Part shown: positions 7,294-13,260 of the stretch, piece after piece | Numbering within the stretch: position 1 is the stretch's first letter | Layout: every line of letters begins with the position of its first letter | Assembly: GCA_025350885.1 (NCBI GenBank) | Contig: JANXXA010000010.1 | Span: forward strand, 1 to 13,260 | Reading direction: 5' to 3' | Length of the DNA: 13,260 bases | Origin: Phenylobacterium sp. | Lineage (GTDB): Bacteria > Pseudomonadota > Alphaproteobacteria > Caulobacterales > Caulobacteraceae | Made by a program: the position numbers and the translations under genes | Notes under the pieces: model-generated | What the model was told of the DNA's origin: nothing | Seen by the model: the letters and a program-made list of their open reading frames with translations, nothing else | Database searches by the model: none

Positions 7294-7299
7294 GCAAGG

Positions 7300-7683
7300 T
7301 CAGCAGGCGTAGCGGGTCCTGACGGGGACGTAGCGGCCGATGTAGGGATCCCAGACCCACCGCTCGGTCTCGCAGGTCCGGTAGCTGTAGTAGGGCCGCT
7401 CATAGTAGCCGTCGTATTGAGGACCGTAGCCGTAGCTCGAATAGCCGTAGCCGTAGTCACGGCCGTAGCTGTGGCTGTTGCTGTTACTGGCGAGCGCTGC
7501 ACCCAGCGCCAGGCCGAGCACACCGGCGGCCACGGCGGCGCCGTTATCGTTGCGGTCGTGACGGCCGTAGTCGCCGCGATAGTTATGGTCCCAGTCGTCG
7601 TGGGCCTGCGCCGGCGTCACCGTCGCACAGACCGCGCCGCCCAGGGTTATGGCCGCCATAGCGGCCGCGAGGGTCTTTCTCAT
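7300..7683 (-). CDS. Small secreted Tyr/Gly-rich protein with glycine-zipper-like segment
   Basis: A 127-residue exported protein. The signal peptide is MRKTLAAAMAAITLGG ... AQA with cleavage near A27/H28. A His/Asp-rich stretch follows (HDDWDHNYRGDYGRHDRND), then a short hydrophobic glycine-zipper-like segment AAVAAGVLGLALGAALAS (49-66). Next is a Tyr/Gly/Ser-rich low-complexity region (72-102) and a compact end with C104 and C127 (YRTCETERWVWDPYIGRYVP). The layout resembles small envelope proteins of alphaproteobacteria whose zipper inserts in or associates with the outer membrane. A GGAGG site six to seven bases before the ATG supports the start. The gene is divergent from the SDR gene and convergent with the reductase gene. 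No enzymatic role is visible; an envelope or stress role is only a guess. Confidence 0.85.
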   Translation of the reverse strand: MRKTLAAAMAAITLGGAVCATVTPAQAHDDWDHNYRGDYGRHDRNDNGAAVAAGVLGLALGAALASNSNSHSYGRDYGYGYSSYGYGPQYDGYYERPYYSYRTCETERWVWDPYIGRYVPVRTRYAC

Positions 7684-7746
7684 CTCGGCCTCCGTGTTCC
7701 TGCAAAACGGCCAAGCGGCCGGATCGTTCGGTCAGGCTAAGAAGAG

Positions 7747-7778
7747 CTGACTGAATGGCCGCTGAACAGCGGCGTCAG
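7747..7778. promoter_or_regulatory. Extended dyad between divergent genes (possible operator or hairpin)
   Basis: A perfect 7-bp dyad GCCGCTG-AA-CAGCGGC lies at 7758-7773. It is flanked by a second matching pair, CTGAC (7747-7751) and GTCAG (7774-7778), with a six-base bulge on one side only. It sits in the 207-base gap between the secreted-protein gene (starts 7683, -) and the SDR gene (starts 7891, +). No T-run follows, so a terminator is unlikely, whereas an operator or leader hairpin is plausible. The rest of the gap shows only a short GGCC-AAGC-GGCC dyad near 7709-7720. Confidence 0.4.
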
Positions 7779-7890
7779 GAAGCGTTGCGCCCTGGTATTC
7801 CGCTGGGTCACGGTGGACGCCTACGGGACGCCGGGCCAAGCTGGCGGCCGAGCCTGCGACCAAACGCAGGCCTTCGAGAGGATCGCGGCC

Positions 7891-8862
7891 ATGAAGGACT
7901 TCGCAGGCAAGATCGCCATCGTCACTGGCGGCGGCACCGGCATGGGGCGCGAACTCGCGCGCCAGCTGATCGCCGAGGGCTGCCGCGTGGCCATGTGCGA
8001 CGTCTCGGCGAAGAACATGGCTGAGACCGTCGCGCTCTGCGAGGCCGACGGCGTGCCCCAGGGCGCCCGCATCACCGCCCACATCGCCGACGTCTCCGAC
8101 GAGGCGCAGCTGGTCGCCTTCCGCGACGAGGCGGCCCGGGCGCACGACACCGACAAGATCCACCTGCTGTTCAACAACGCCGGCATCGGCGGCGGCGGCT
8201 CGATCGTCAACGACAGCCGCGAGGACTGGGAGCGGACCTTCAACGTCTGCTGGGGCGGAGTCTATCTGGGGGTGCGCACCTTCCTGCCGATGCTGCAGGC
8301 CGCCGACGAGGGCCACATCGTCAACACCTCCAGCGTCAACGGCTTCTGGGCGAGCCTCGGCCCCAACGTCAGCCACACCGCCTATGCGGCCTCGAAGTTC
8401 GCGGTGAAGGGGTTCTCCGAGGCGCTGGTCACCGACCTGGCGCTTACCGCCCCGCACATCAAGGTCTCGGTGGTCATGCCCGGCCACATCGGCACCTCGA
8501 TCGTCGCCAACTCGCGCAAGGTGATGAACCGCACCGACGAGGACCTGCTGAGCGCCGAGGACCTGGAGCGCGCCCGGGCCCGCATCTCGCGGATGGGCGT
8601 CGACAGTAGCCAGCTCACTGACGCCGCCATCCAGGCCATGGTCGCCGAGCAGCACCGACGCTTCCTGGAGGACGCGCCGACGACGGCGGCTGAGGCGGCC
8701 AAGATCATCCTCGATGGGGTCAGGGCCGGGCGCTGGCGGATCCTGGTGGGCGACGACGCACACCGGATGGACGAGCTGGTCCGCGCCGACCCCGAAGCCG
8801 CCTACAGTCCCGAATTCTTCCAGGTCCTGGCCAAGGAAGTCGGTTGGCGCCTGGGAAGCTAG
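7891..8862 (+). CDS. SDR family NAD(P)-dependent oxidoreductase
   Basis: A classical short-chain dehydrogenase/reductase of 323 aa. The cofactor motif TGGGTGMG is at 12-19, NNAG at 95-98, the catalytic serine in NTSSVNG (S148), and YAASK at 165-169 supplies Tyr and Lys. Asp37 at the end of the second strand (VAMCD) favours NAD(H) over NADP(H). The S-to-Y distance is about four residues longer than usual. The C-terminal third (from about 205) is longer than in a minimal SDR and contains helices around DEDLLSAEDLERARARI and a final substrate-lid-like region. I chose ATG 7891, preceded by GAGAGGAT, over the in-frame GTG at 7813, because the fold starts at KDFAGKIAIVTGG. It ends one base before the stop of the convergent TauD/TfdA gene. 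The substrate is unknown. Confidence 0.92.
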   Translation: MKDFAGKIAIVTGGGTGMGRELARQLIAEGCRVAMCDVSAKNMAETVALCEADGVPQGARITAHIADVSDEAQLVAFRDEAARAHDTDKIHLLFNNAGIGGGGSIVNDSREDWERTFNVCWGGVYLGVRTFLPMLQAADEGHIVNTSSVNGFWASLGPNVSHTAYAASKFAVKGFSEALVTDLALTAPHIKVSVVMPGHIGTSIVANSRKVMNRTDEDLLSAEDLERARARISRMGVDSSQLTDAAIQAMVAEQHRRFLEDAPTTAAEAAKIILDGVRAGRWRILVGDDAHRMDELVRADPEAAYSPEFFQVLAKEVGWRLGS

Positions 8863-8863
8863 C

Positions 8864-9742
8864 TCAGGCGCTCGGCCGCTCGCCGATGATCGACACCCGG
8901 TGGCCCGAACGCGCCAGGGGATAGTAGTCCCACAGCGCATGGTGCTGGGTGCAGCGGTTGTCCCAGAAGACCAGCGTGTTCGGCGTCCAGCGCACCCGGC
9001 AGGTGATCAGCGGATTGGTCTCAATCACCCGGTACAGCATCTCCAGCACCGCCGCGCTCTCCGGCCGCGACAGCTGCACGATGTGTGAGGTGAAGCCACG
9101 GTTAACGAACAACACCTTGCGGCCCGTCTCGGGGTGGCGGATCACCACCGGATGCTCGGTCTTGGCGAACGGCTGGTCGGGCTTGTAGCCATAGGCGCCG
9201 ACCCAGGGGACGGCTCCGTCGTGCACGGCGGTCAGTCCCTCCAGGAACGCCTTCATAGCGTCCGACAGCATGTCGTAAGCGAGGTACATATTGGCGAACA
9301 GGGTGTCGCCGCCTGAGCCGATCTGCGGCGTCTCGGTGATGTAGAGCATCGACCCTAGCGGCGGCTCCTCATCGCAGGTGACGTCGGTGTGCCAGTCTTC
9401 CCCCGCGACGAACTTGGAATTCTTGCTGGCCCTGACCTCAAGGCGCTCGTTGTCGCCCTCGCGCATAGCCTGCAGCGGGTGGACGTGCAGTTTGCCGAAC
9501 CGCCGGCCGAACCGCTTGTGGTCCTCGGCCGAGAGCTGCTGGTCGCGAAACACCAGGATCTGGTGTTCGAGGAAGGCGCGGTGCACCTCCGAGAACTGTT
9601 GATTGCTGAGCTCGCCGGAGAGGTCGATCCCCTCGATCTCGGCGCCGATGATTGGGGTCAGCGGCCGGACCTCGATCGAGCCATAGGGCTCTCTTGGCCG
9701 GGTGACCAGGGCTTCGATGGCCTTCAAACCTTGCTGGTGCAT
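8864..9742 (-). CDS. TauD/TfdA family Fe(II)/2-oxoglutarate dioxygenase
   Basis: A 292-residue member of the TauD/TfdA family, which hydroxylates small organic substrates such as sulfonates, aryloxyacids or carnitine-like compounds at the expense of 2-oxoglutarate. The start of the domain is visible as IEVRPLTPIIGAEIEGIDL. The iron ligands are H118 and D120 (DWHTDVT) and H267 (WDNRCTQH), with R278 and R282 (ARSGHR) placed for 2-oxoglutarate. The 15-residue step from H267 to R282 matches TauD H255 to R270. GGAGG stands seven bases before ATG 9742. The gene is divergent from an AraC-family regulator, with a tandem repeat between them that is probably its operator, so it is likely an inducible catabolic gene. 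The substrate cannot be assigned; the gene is not next to a transporter here. Confidence 0.92.
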   Translation of the reverse strand: MHQQGLKAIEALVTRPREPYGSIEVRPLTPIIGAEIEGIDLSGELSNQQFSEVHRAFLEHQILVFRDQQLSAEDHKRFGRRFGKLHVHPLQAMREGDNERLEVRASKNSKFVAGEDWHTDVTCDEEPPLGSMLYITETPQIGSGGDTLFANMYLAYDMLSDAMKAFLEGLTAVHDGAVPWVGAYGYKPDQPFAKTEHPVVIRHPETGRKVLFVNRGFTSHIVQLSRPESAAVLEMLYRVIETNPLITCRVRWTPNTLVFWDNRCTQHHALWDYYPLARSGHRVSIIGERPSA

Positions 9743-9817
9743 GACGTCGCCTCCTGCCTTCGCCGGGCGCTTCGCTCGGCGCCGATCGCCTGCAACCTAG
9801 ACTTGGCGCGACCACGG

Positions 9818-9854
9818 CGCTTGATCCTTTGCGACATTCGCTTGATTGTTTGCG
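9818..9854. promoter_or_regulatory. Tandem 16-base direct repeat, probable AraC-family operator
   Basis: CGCTTGATCCTTTGCG (9818-9833) and CGCTTGATTGTTTGCG (9839-9854) match at 14 of 16 positions and are exactly 21 bases apart, two helical turns. That is the layout used by dimeric AraC-family activators, which bind direct-repeat half-sites. The pair ends 14 bases before the ATG of the AraC gene and lies about 75 bases upstream of the TauD/TfdA start. On the minus strand a TAGGTT (9798-9793) could be the -10, which would put the near repeat over the -35, as in class II activation. The proximity to the AraC start also fits autoregulation. Confidence 0.65.
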
Positions 9855-9868
9855 GCGGAGGTCCGCGG

Positions 9869-10885
9869 ATGACGCAACTGAGCCGCAGCGCCGGCCTGAC
9901 CGGGTTCGCCGATCTCGCGCGCACGCTAGGCCTCGATCCGCATCGCCTGGCCGCCGCCGCCCGCGTGCCCGCGGCCGCGCTCACCGATCCGGACCTGAAA
10001 ATTCCCTCCGCCGCCGTCGGCGACCTGCTGGAGCTGGCGGCCCGGCGCTCCGGCTGGGAGGATTTCGGCCTGCGCCTCGCCGAGAAGCGGCGGCTGTCGA
10101 ACATGGGAACCCTCGCGCTCACCGCCCGCGAGCAGCCCGACCTGCGCCGGGCGCTGGAGGTCATGGGCCAGCATCTGTGGATGCAGAACGAGTCCCTCAG
10201 CCTGCACATCGAAGACGCAGGGGAGGCGGTAGTCCTGCGCCTGGTGCTGCTGGGTGGCGGGGCGGCGTTCCGCCAGTCCGTCGACCTTTGCGTGGCCGTG
10301 CTCTACCGCAACCTGCGGGCGCTCACGGCCGAGCGGTGGCGACCGCAGGCGGTCTGCTTCAGCTATGCCCGGCCCGCCTCGCTGGACACCCATCGCCGCC
10401 TGTTCGGCGCGACGCCTCTGTTCGACCAGCCATTCGATGGCCTGATCTGCGCCGCCGAGGATCTTGAGGCCCCGATTCCCGGCGCCGATCCCGCCATGGC
10501 CGCGCAGGTCGCCCGCTATGTGGACCAGCTGGCCTCGGCCCACAGCAAGAGCCACCGCGCCGAGGTCACGGAATTGATCACCCTGCTGCTGCCCACCGGG
10601 CTCGGCGGGTCCCAGCGGATCGCCCGCCAGCTCGGCATCGACCGGCGCACCTTGCAGCGGCGGTTGGCGTCAGAGGGCGTGACGTTCCGCGAGTTGCTTG
10701 ACGCCGTCCGCGGCGAGCTCGCCCGCGCGCACCTCGCCCAGTCCAACCGGCCGCTCTCTGCTATCGCCGACCTGCTGGGCTTCTCCAGCCCGAGCGCCTT
10801 CGCCCACTGGTTCCGGGCGAGCTTCGGGCTCAGTGCCACGGCCTGGCGCGACGCCAGACGCGCCGCCCCGCCGACTAGGCGTTAA
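9869..10885 (+). CDS. AraC family transcriptional regulator (OruR/ArgR-like N-terminal domain)
   Basis: A 338-residue regulator. Residues about 15-200 fit the AraC arabinose-binding-domain-like sensor found in OruR-type regulators (LARTLGLDPHRLAAAARVP; FGLRLAEKRRLSNMGTLAL). The C-terminal AraC DNA-binding domain has two helix-turn-helix units, about 249-270 (QRIARQLGIDRRTLQRRLAS) and 296-320 (LSAIADLLGFSSPSAFAHWF). I chose ATG 9869, preceded by GGAGG eight bases upstream; the open frame extends far upstream but runs through the divergent gene and lacks family sequence. It probably senses a small metabolite and controls the divergent TauD/TfdA dioxygenase through the 21-base-spaced repeats at 9818-9854. 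The stop codon TAA overlaps a TTAACC...GGTTAA dyad. Confidence 0.92.
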   Translation: MTQLSRSAGLTGFADLARTLGLDPHRLAAAARVPAAALTDPDLKIPSAAVGDLLELAARRSGWEDFGLRLAEKRRLSNMGTLALTAREQPDLRRALEVMGQHLWMQNESLSLHIEDAGEAVVLRLVLLGGGAAFRQSVDLCVAVLYRNLRALTAERWRPQAVCFSYARPASLDTHRRLFGATPLFDQPFDGLICAAEDLEAPIPGADPAMAAQVARYVDQLASAHSKSHRAEVTELITLLLPTGLGGSQRIARQLGIDRRTLQRRLASEGVTFRELLDAVRGELARAHLAQSNRPLSAIADLLGFSSPSAFAHWFRASFGLSATAWRDARRAAPPTRR

Positions 10886-10898
10886 CCCCGGCGGTTAA
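10882..10898. repeat. TTAACC-N5-GGTTAA dyad at the end of the AraC gene
   Basis: Six-base perfect arms (10882-10887 and 10893-10898) separated by CCGGC, overlapping the AraC-gene stop codon. A second TTAACC...GGTTAA pair with a 14-base spacer lies at 11052-11077, just before the DUF4402 gene. TTAACC resembles the half-site of CtrA, the cell-cycle regulator of Caulobacterales, but neither pair has the standard TTAA-N7-TTAA spacing. No T-run follows, so an intrinsic terminator is unlikely. Confidence 0.5.
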
Positions 10899-11101
10899 GC
10901 CTGTCGCCTGCGACACGCGCCCCCACTCTGCGACAAATCGGTCGATTGCCGCCGCCGAAACGCCAGTCCGGTCCAGGACTTGCGGCGCCCGGAGGGAATG
11001 CGGGCGCGCGTGTCCCAAATCGGGACTTCGGGCGCGACCCAGCTTCGCAAATTAACCGTCCCGCCTTGCTTGGTTAAGGCGTGCCCGGAGCGGAGAGCCT
11101 C
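10886..11101. promoter_or_regulatory. Dyad-rich upstream region of the DUF4402 gene
   Basis: A 216-base noncoding stretch with several short symmetric elements: TGTCG-CCTG-CGACA (10902-10915), a repeat of CTGCGACA 20 bases further on (10928-10935), AATCG-GT-CGATT (10936-10947), GTCCC-AAATC-GGGAC (11012-11026) and TTAACC-N14-GGTTAA (11052-11077). No consensus sigma-70 promoter stands out. The density of dyads suggests regulated transcription of the downstream surface protein or a structured leader. I see no open reading frame with coding character here. Confidence 0.4.
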
Positions 11102-11620
11102 ATGCAGACCCGCAACATCCTCGTCGCCGCAGCGTCCGCCGCCGCGATGCTCGGCATGGCCACCGGCGCGCTCGCCTCCGGGAGCGTCTTGGCCACCGCG
11201 CCGGCCACCGTCACGGTGCTGTCGCCCACCAGCCTGACCAAGACCCAGGACATGGCGTTCGGCTCGGTGGTCCGCCCGTCCAACGCCAACACCAACACGG
11301 TGACCCTCGACGTCAACAACACGGTCACCATCGCCGGCTCGGGCAACGGCGCGATCGTATCCTCGCCCGCCACCACGGCGAAATTCGACTTCAGCGCGCC
11401 GGCCGGCACGACCTACACCACCACCCAGAGACTAAGCTTCTTGCAGTCCGGCCTGACCAATGTCGGCGCGAGCCTGCCGGTCGCCACCGCCGGCGCCTTG
11501 GGCACTGTCCCGGCCGCCGGCATCCAGCAGCTGCGCTATGGCGGCAATTTCGACATGACGTCTTCGAGCGCTGCGCAGACCCACACCGGCACGCTGAGCG
11601 TCACCGTCAACTACAACTGA
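11102..11620 (+). CDS. Secreted DUF4402 domain protein
   Basis: A 172-residue exported protein. The signal peptide MQTRNILVAAASAAAMLGMATGALA is cleaved near A25. The mature domain has the DUF4402 pattern: a Thr/Val-rich start (ATVTVLSPTSLTKTQDMAFGSVVRP), repeated Gly/Ala/Thr-rich beta strands, and a final strand TGTLSVTVNYN. It lacks cysteines. This fold is all-beta and resembles fimbrial or surface-adhesin subunits, though DUF4402 itself is uncharacterised. No chaperone or usher gene lies in the window, so if it polymerises the partners are elsewhere. I start it at ATG 11102, with GGAGAG a few bases upstream and the signal peptide immediately following, rather than the in-frame GTG at 11081. 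The upstream region is rich in dyads, suggesting regulation. Confidence 0.87.
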   Translation: MQTRNILVAAASAAAMLGMATGALASGSVLATAPATVTVLSPTSLTKTQDMAFGSVVRPSNANTNTVTLDVNNTVTIAGSGNGAIVSSPATTAKFDFSAPAGTTYTTTQRLSFLQSGLTNVGASLPVATAGALGTVPAAGIQQLRYGGNFDMTSSSAAQTHTGTLSVTVNYN

Positions 11621-11652
11621 GACACGCCAGACAGAGACAGCCCAACGCGATC

Positions 11653-11672
11653 GGCCGCTTGGGGGAGCGGCT
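11653..11672 (+). repeat. Short stem-loop after the DUF4402 gene
   Basis: GCCGCT (11654-11659) and AGCGGC (11666-11671) form a 6-bp GC-rich stem around a TGGGGG loop, 33 bases after the DUF4402 stop and before the PIG-L gene. There is no T-run, so it is at best a weak or Rho-assisted terminator. The 90-base gap also holds two copies of GTAGCGTC 23 bases apart (11674-11681 and 11697-11704), of unknown meaning. Confidence 0.35.
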
Positions 11673-11710
11673 GGTAGCGTCCGCCAGGCGGCCGTCGTAG
11701 CGTCGCCCGC

Positions 11711-12472
11711 ATGACGGTTGTCCTGGCGGTCCACGCCCATCCCGACGATATCGAGCACCTGGCCGCGGGGACGCTCGCGGTGCTGGCCGCCAAGTGCCAT
11801 CGCATCGTCATCGCCACCCTGACCGCCGGCGAGTGCGGCTCCGACGCAACCGACCTTTCCGCCACCGGCGCCATCCGCAAGGCCGAGGCCTCGCGCGCCG
11901 CGGCCCTCATCGGCGCCGACTACCGCTGCGCCGACCTGCCGGATCTGGGCGTGTTCAACGACGACCCCTCGCGCCGTGCGGTCACCGAGCTGATCCGTTG
12001 GGCGAAAGCGGAGGTGGTGATCACCGCCGCGCCGGCCGACTACCACCCCGACCAGCACGCTCGCCGCCTCATGGTCGGGGTGGTCCGCGACGCCTGTTTC
12101 GCCGCCAGCGTGCCCAATTACCGCACCGGATCGGCGCAGGCCCTGGCGGCGATCCCGCATCTCTATTTCATGGACCCCATAGGCGGCCGCGACCGCGAGG
12201 GCCGGCCGGTCGTGGCCGAATTCGGCGCCGATGTGGCGGCAGGCTTTGCGCTGAAGCAACAGATGCTCGCCGCCCACGAGAGCCAGGCCGCCTGGGTGGC
12301 GCGCCAGCACGGCATCGCCGATCACCTGGCCTCGATGGAGACCTGGACGCGGCGGCGCGGCGCCGACTTCGGCGTGGCGACCGCCGAGGGCTTCCGCCAG
12401 TACCGCCACCAGCCCTATCCGCGCACACCGGCGCTTCAGGACCTCCTGGGCGAGGCCCTGCTCACGCCCTAG
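11711..12472 (+). CDS. PIG-L family deacetylase
   Basis: A 253-residue zinc-dependent deacetylase of the LmbE/PIG-L family, which removes N-acetyl groups from GlcNAc-type sugars or related small molecules. The N-terminal motif HAHPDDIEHLAAGTL gives the zinc ligands H10 and D13 with D12 as likely base. ADYHPDQHARRL (109-120) carries the downstream histidines that supply the third ligand (H112 or H116). The Rossmann-like order of strands (VVLAVHAH, IVIATLTAGECG, EVVITAAP) fits the family, as does the length. There is no signal peptide, so it acts in the cytoplasm. No strong Shine-Dalgarno precedes ATG 11711. It is convergent with the M3 peptidase gene: CTAG at 12469-12472 provides a stop on each strand. 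The substrate is unknown; no glycosyltransferase neighbour hints at one. Confidence 0.9.
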   Translation: MTVVLAVHAHPDDIEHLAAGTLAVLAAKCHRIVIATLTAGECGSDATDLSATGAIRKAEASRAAALIGADYRCADLPDLGVFNDDPSRRAVTELIRWAKAEVVITAAPADYHPDQHARRLMVGVVRDACFAASVPNYRTGSAQALAAIPHLYFMDPIGGRDREGRPVVAEFGADVAAGFALKQQMLAAHESQAAWVARQHGIADHLASMETWTRRRGADFGVATAEGFRQYRHQPYPRTPALQDLLGEALLTP

Positions 12473-13260
12473 TCGGCCGGTTTGCCCTGCGCGCCAGCCG
12501 GAACCGGGAAGCCCTTGTTGCGCAGATAGGCGTCGATCTTGGCGTCGCGGCCGCGGAACTTGCGGTAGGCGACGGCCGGGTCGACCGTGTTGCCCACCGA
12601 GACGATGTCATCGTGGTAGCGCTTGGCCATGGCCTTGTCGTAGGGCCCGCCGTGCTCGAGGAACGCCTCGAAGGCGTCGTGGTCGAGCACCTCGGACTGC
12701 AGGTAGCTGTAGTAGCCGGCGGCATAGCCATCGCTCGAGAAGATGTGCCCGAACTGCGTCGGGCGGTGGCGCATGACTACCTCGCTCGGCAAGCCGAGCG
12801 CCTTGAATGTCTCGGTCTCGAACTTGTCCGGGTCGATGTCACCGCCGCCGGCCAGGTGGATCTTCATGTCGTAGATGGCGCTGGCCATGAACTCGGTGAC
12901 GGTGAAGCCCTGGTTGAAGGTGGAGGCCTTCTGGATCTTCGCGACCAAGTCGCCCGGGATCGGCTCGCCTTTCGCATTGACCGCGAACTTGTTGAGAATT
13001 TCCGGGGTCGACAGCCAGTTCTCGTTGAGCTGCGAGGGGAACTCGACGAAGTCGGTGGCCACCGCAGTGCCCGCCTGGGTCGGATAGGTGACGGACGAGT
13101 TCAGGTCGTGCAGCGCGTGGCCGAACTCATGGAAGATGGTGATCGCGTCGTCCCAGCTGATCAGGATCGGCTGGCCGGGGGCGGCCTTCACGAAGTTGGT
13201 GTTGTTGGAGACGATCGGGGTCTGGTCGCCCAGGAAGCGGCTCTGCGGGCGGTAGCCCTG
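12469..13260 (-). CDS. M3 family zinc metallopeptidase (peptidyl-dipeptidase Dcp-like), C-terminal part
   Basis: The visible 263 residues are the catalytic C-terminal part of an M3 (thimet/Dcp) peptidase; the start lies beyond base 13260 and the frame is open to the edge. HEFGH (bases 13117-13131) gives two zinc histidines and the catalytic glutamate, and DFVEFPSQLNENW downstream contains the third ligand glutamate. SSDGYAAGYYSYLQSEVLDHDAF matches the substrate-binding Tyr/His region of the family, and GNTVDPAVAYRKFRGRD is typical of Dcp-type C-termini. Full-length members are about 680-720 residues, so roughly 60 percent is missing here. These enzymes release dipeptides from or trim oligopeptides. 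Whether it is periplasmic cannot be judged without the N-terminus. The stop overlaps that of the convergent PIG-L gene. Confidence 0.93.
   Translation of the reverse strand, partial: QGYRPQSRFLGDQTPIVSNNTNFVKAAPGQPILISWDDAITIFHEFGHALHDLNSSVTYPTQAGTAVATDFVEFPSQLNENWLSTPEILNKFAVNAKGEPIPGDLVAKIQKASTFNQGFTVTEFMASAIYDMKIHLAGGGDIDPDKFETETFKALGLPSEVVMRHRPTQFGHIFSSDGYAAGYYSYLQSEVLDHDAFEAFLEHGGPYDKAMAKRYHDDIVSVGNTVDPAVAYRKFRGRDAKIDAYLRNKGFPVPAGAQGKPAD

Noticed and set aside
7813..7890. Earlier GTG start for the SDR gene
   Set aside because: The added 26 residues have no SDR character, whereas ATG 7891 has a purine-rich ribosome site and begins directly before the first strand of the fold.
4930..9000. 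Long open frames antisense to the PhyH, reductase and SDR genes (for example 4930-5835 +, 5980-6918 -, 7732-8940 -)
   Set aside because: All are complementary to genes with catalytic motifs and have composition typical of shadow frames in high-GC DNA.
9389..9868. Upstream extension of the AraC-family reading frame
   Set aside because: The extension runs antisense through the TauD/TfdA gene and its promoter, and the family sequence starts after ATG 9869, which has a good ribosome site.
10882..10898. Intrinsic terminator for the AraC gene
   Set aside because: The stem is AT-rich at its base and short, overlaps the stop codon, and has no following T-run.
10970..10983. Possible sigma-54 promoter (GG-N10-GC) upstream of the DUF4402 gene
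   Set aside because: Only the GG and TTGC cores match; the rest of the -24 element does not fit TGGCAC, and such a match is common by chance in GC-rich DNA.
11432..12409. Open frame of 325 codons on the minus strand opposite the DUF4402 and PIG-L genes
   Set aside because: It overlaps a gene with clear PIG-L zinc motifs and has a shadow-like Gly/Arg/Ala/His-rich composition.

Overview
The window is high-GC DNA with tightly packed genes on both strands. It most resembles an alphaproteobacterial chromosome, probably of the Caulobacterales (Caulobacter/Phenylobacterium type). This rests on base composition, on the ligase-associated helicase/PdeM DNA-repair pair, on the lipid-type dioxygenases and dehydrogenases, and on a compound GC-rich palindromic repeat of a kind I associate with this group. 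The lineage is an inference; there is no rRNA or marker gene here. I see no tRNA, rRNA, CRISPR array, transposase or phage gene, and no gene-free stretch longer than about 220 bases.

Left block, minus strand (1-6056), read from right to left: a 90-residue conserved-looking small protein, a PhyH-type Fe(II)/2-oxoglutarate dioxygenase coupled to it by ATGA, an Lhr-type DEXH helicase, the metallophosphoesterase PdeM coupled to the helicase by GTGA, a secreted protein of unknown function, and the N-terminal part of a compact AAA+ ATPase that runs off the left edge. The helicase and PdeM are two of the four usual members of the ligase-associated DNA damage response set; the ligase and exonuclease members are not in the window. 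The helicase carries an in-frame palindromic repeat that adds about 45 residues, and a near-match to the alphaproteobacterial LexA box lies just upstream of its start.

Middle block (6142-9742): a saccharopine dehydrogenase-like / trans-acting enoyl reductase gene (+), a small Tyr/Gly-rich secreted protein (-), a classical SDR oxidoreductase (+) and a TauD/TfdA dioxygenase (-). Genes in this block meet tail to tail with almost no space between stop codons.

Right block (9743-13260): an AraC-family regulator (+) divergent from the TauD/TfdA gene, with two 16-base direct repeats spaced 21 bases apart between them, a textbook layout for an AraC-type operator. Next come a secreted DUF4402 protein whose upstream region is full of short dyads, a PIG-L family deacetylase, and the C-terminal part of an M3 zinc metallopeptidase that enters from the right edge. 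The last two genes overlap at a shared CTAG that supplies a stop codon on each strand.

I see no clearly new multi-gene system. The most interesting signals are the coding-region repeat in the helicase, the tandem AraC-type operator, the SOS-box candidate at the helicase gene, and the coupled small-protein/dioxygenase pair.
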